This document shows positions 63,623 to 64,000 of a stretch of DNA of 64,000 bases, piece by piece. Position numbers and translations under genes: made by a program. Position 1 is the stretch's first letter. Each line of letters starts with the position of its first letter. The notes under the pieces are model-generated. The model searched no databases and was not told the origin of the DNA. It saw nothing but the letters and a program-made list of their open reading frames with translations. Origin of the DNA: Phaseolus vulgaris (Eukaryota > Streptophyta > Magnoliopsida > Fabales > Fabaceae); assembly GCF_000499845.2 (NCBI RefSeq), contig NC_023758.2, positions 480,811-544,810 of the forward strand, written 5' to 3'.

Positions 63623-64000
63623 GGTAAGCAATACATCACCATTTTTTTTATCAAAAGGAATTAGGGATGTAAAATTGTGTTTATTATTTATATAATTGCG
63701 GGATATCGCTTCCCTATTTTCGTTTTGGAAATGTTTTTCTGTCTTCTGCAAATTAAACTATTAAGACTGTGTTTTGGATGAAGATTGAAAAAATATTTTC
63801 GCAAATTTCAATGGATATTTCTGAATTTCAATACTCAAAACGAAGAAGGAAGAAATTATACCTTCGGAAGTAAAAGTGCTTTTAGACTCTCCTTACTGAA
63901 ATTCAAACATGCATTAAGTTGTGAATATGAGTTGAAGTTTAGCTCTTAAAATTTTAATTGAACTGCAGGTGTTATAGTTGGTGTGGTAGTTTTTATATTA

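Overview
This window is plant nuclear DNA. It is AT-rich, and its genes have many short exons with GT..AG introns. It also holds retroelement relics, microsatellites and a nuclear tRNA-Lys gene. The repeat types and protein sequences fit a legume, probably in the Vigna/Phaseolus/Glycine group; that placement is inference, not proof.

Layout, left to right. (1) 0.46-1.98 kb, minus strand: the 5' half of phosphoacetylglucosamine mutase, running off the left edge. (2) 2.6-5.1 kb: decayed repeats. (3) 5.9-8.2 kb: a segmental-duplication copy with a small plant gene of about 100 codons, a Mutator-type MITE with intact terminal inverted repeats and 9-bp target duplication, and a LINE tail. (4) 9.7-13.8 kb: a RABH1 (Rab6-type) GTPase. 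(5) 15.3-17.4 kb: a mitochondrial-type Obg GTPase. (6) 19.45-19.99 kb: a single-exon C2-domain gene of the BAP2 type. (7) 20.4-22.75 kb: scrambled relics of the RABH1 gene and of the next gene. (8) 22.97-24.48 kb, minus: expansin-like B1. (9) 25.2-26.8 kb, minus: a copia relic interrupted by a plastid rpl20 fragment. (10) 29.7-35.4 kb: a tandem pair of HAD-family SGPP phosphatases. (11) 35.76-37.91 kb, minus: an intronless PLS/E-type PPR gene. (12) 38.4-42.4 kb: the second segmental-duplication copy, with the second 100-codon gene and VPS55 (minus). (13) 43.7-47.3 kb: a Man1-Src1p-C-terminal (MSC) domain membrane protein. (14) 49.0 kb: tRNA-Lys(CTT). (15) 50.75-51.06 kb: a miniature LTR retrotransposon (TRIM). 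(16) 51-56 kb: gene-poor. (17) 56.3-61.0 kb: APRR2, a pseudo-receiver plus GARP transcription factor. (18) 61-64 kb: repeats and a probable leader of a gene beyond the right edge.

The genes do not form a pathway. They are independent housekeeping or regulatory genes: UDP-GlcNAc synthesis, Golgi and endosomal traffic, organelle ribosome and RNA maturation, nuclear envelope, sugar-phosphate clean-up, cell wall, stress response and pigmentation/greening.

I did not find a novel defence-like or mobile system. The most informative observations concern genome dynamics: a mosaic paralogous tract that looks gene-converted inside an older duplication; loss of VPS55 from one copy; a MITE insertion with a paralogous empty site; plastid DNA inside a dead retrotransposon; and start-codon loss with a downstream replacement in the second SGPP gene. 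Exon boundaries were set by eye from splice dinucleotides, reading frame and family similarity. No alignments or database searches were run.
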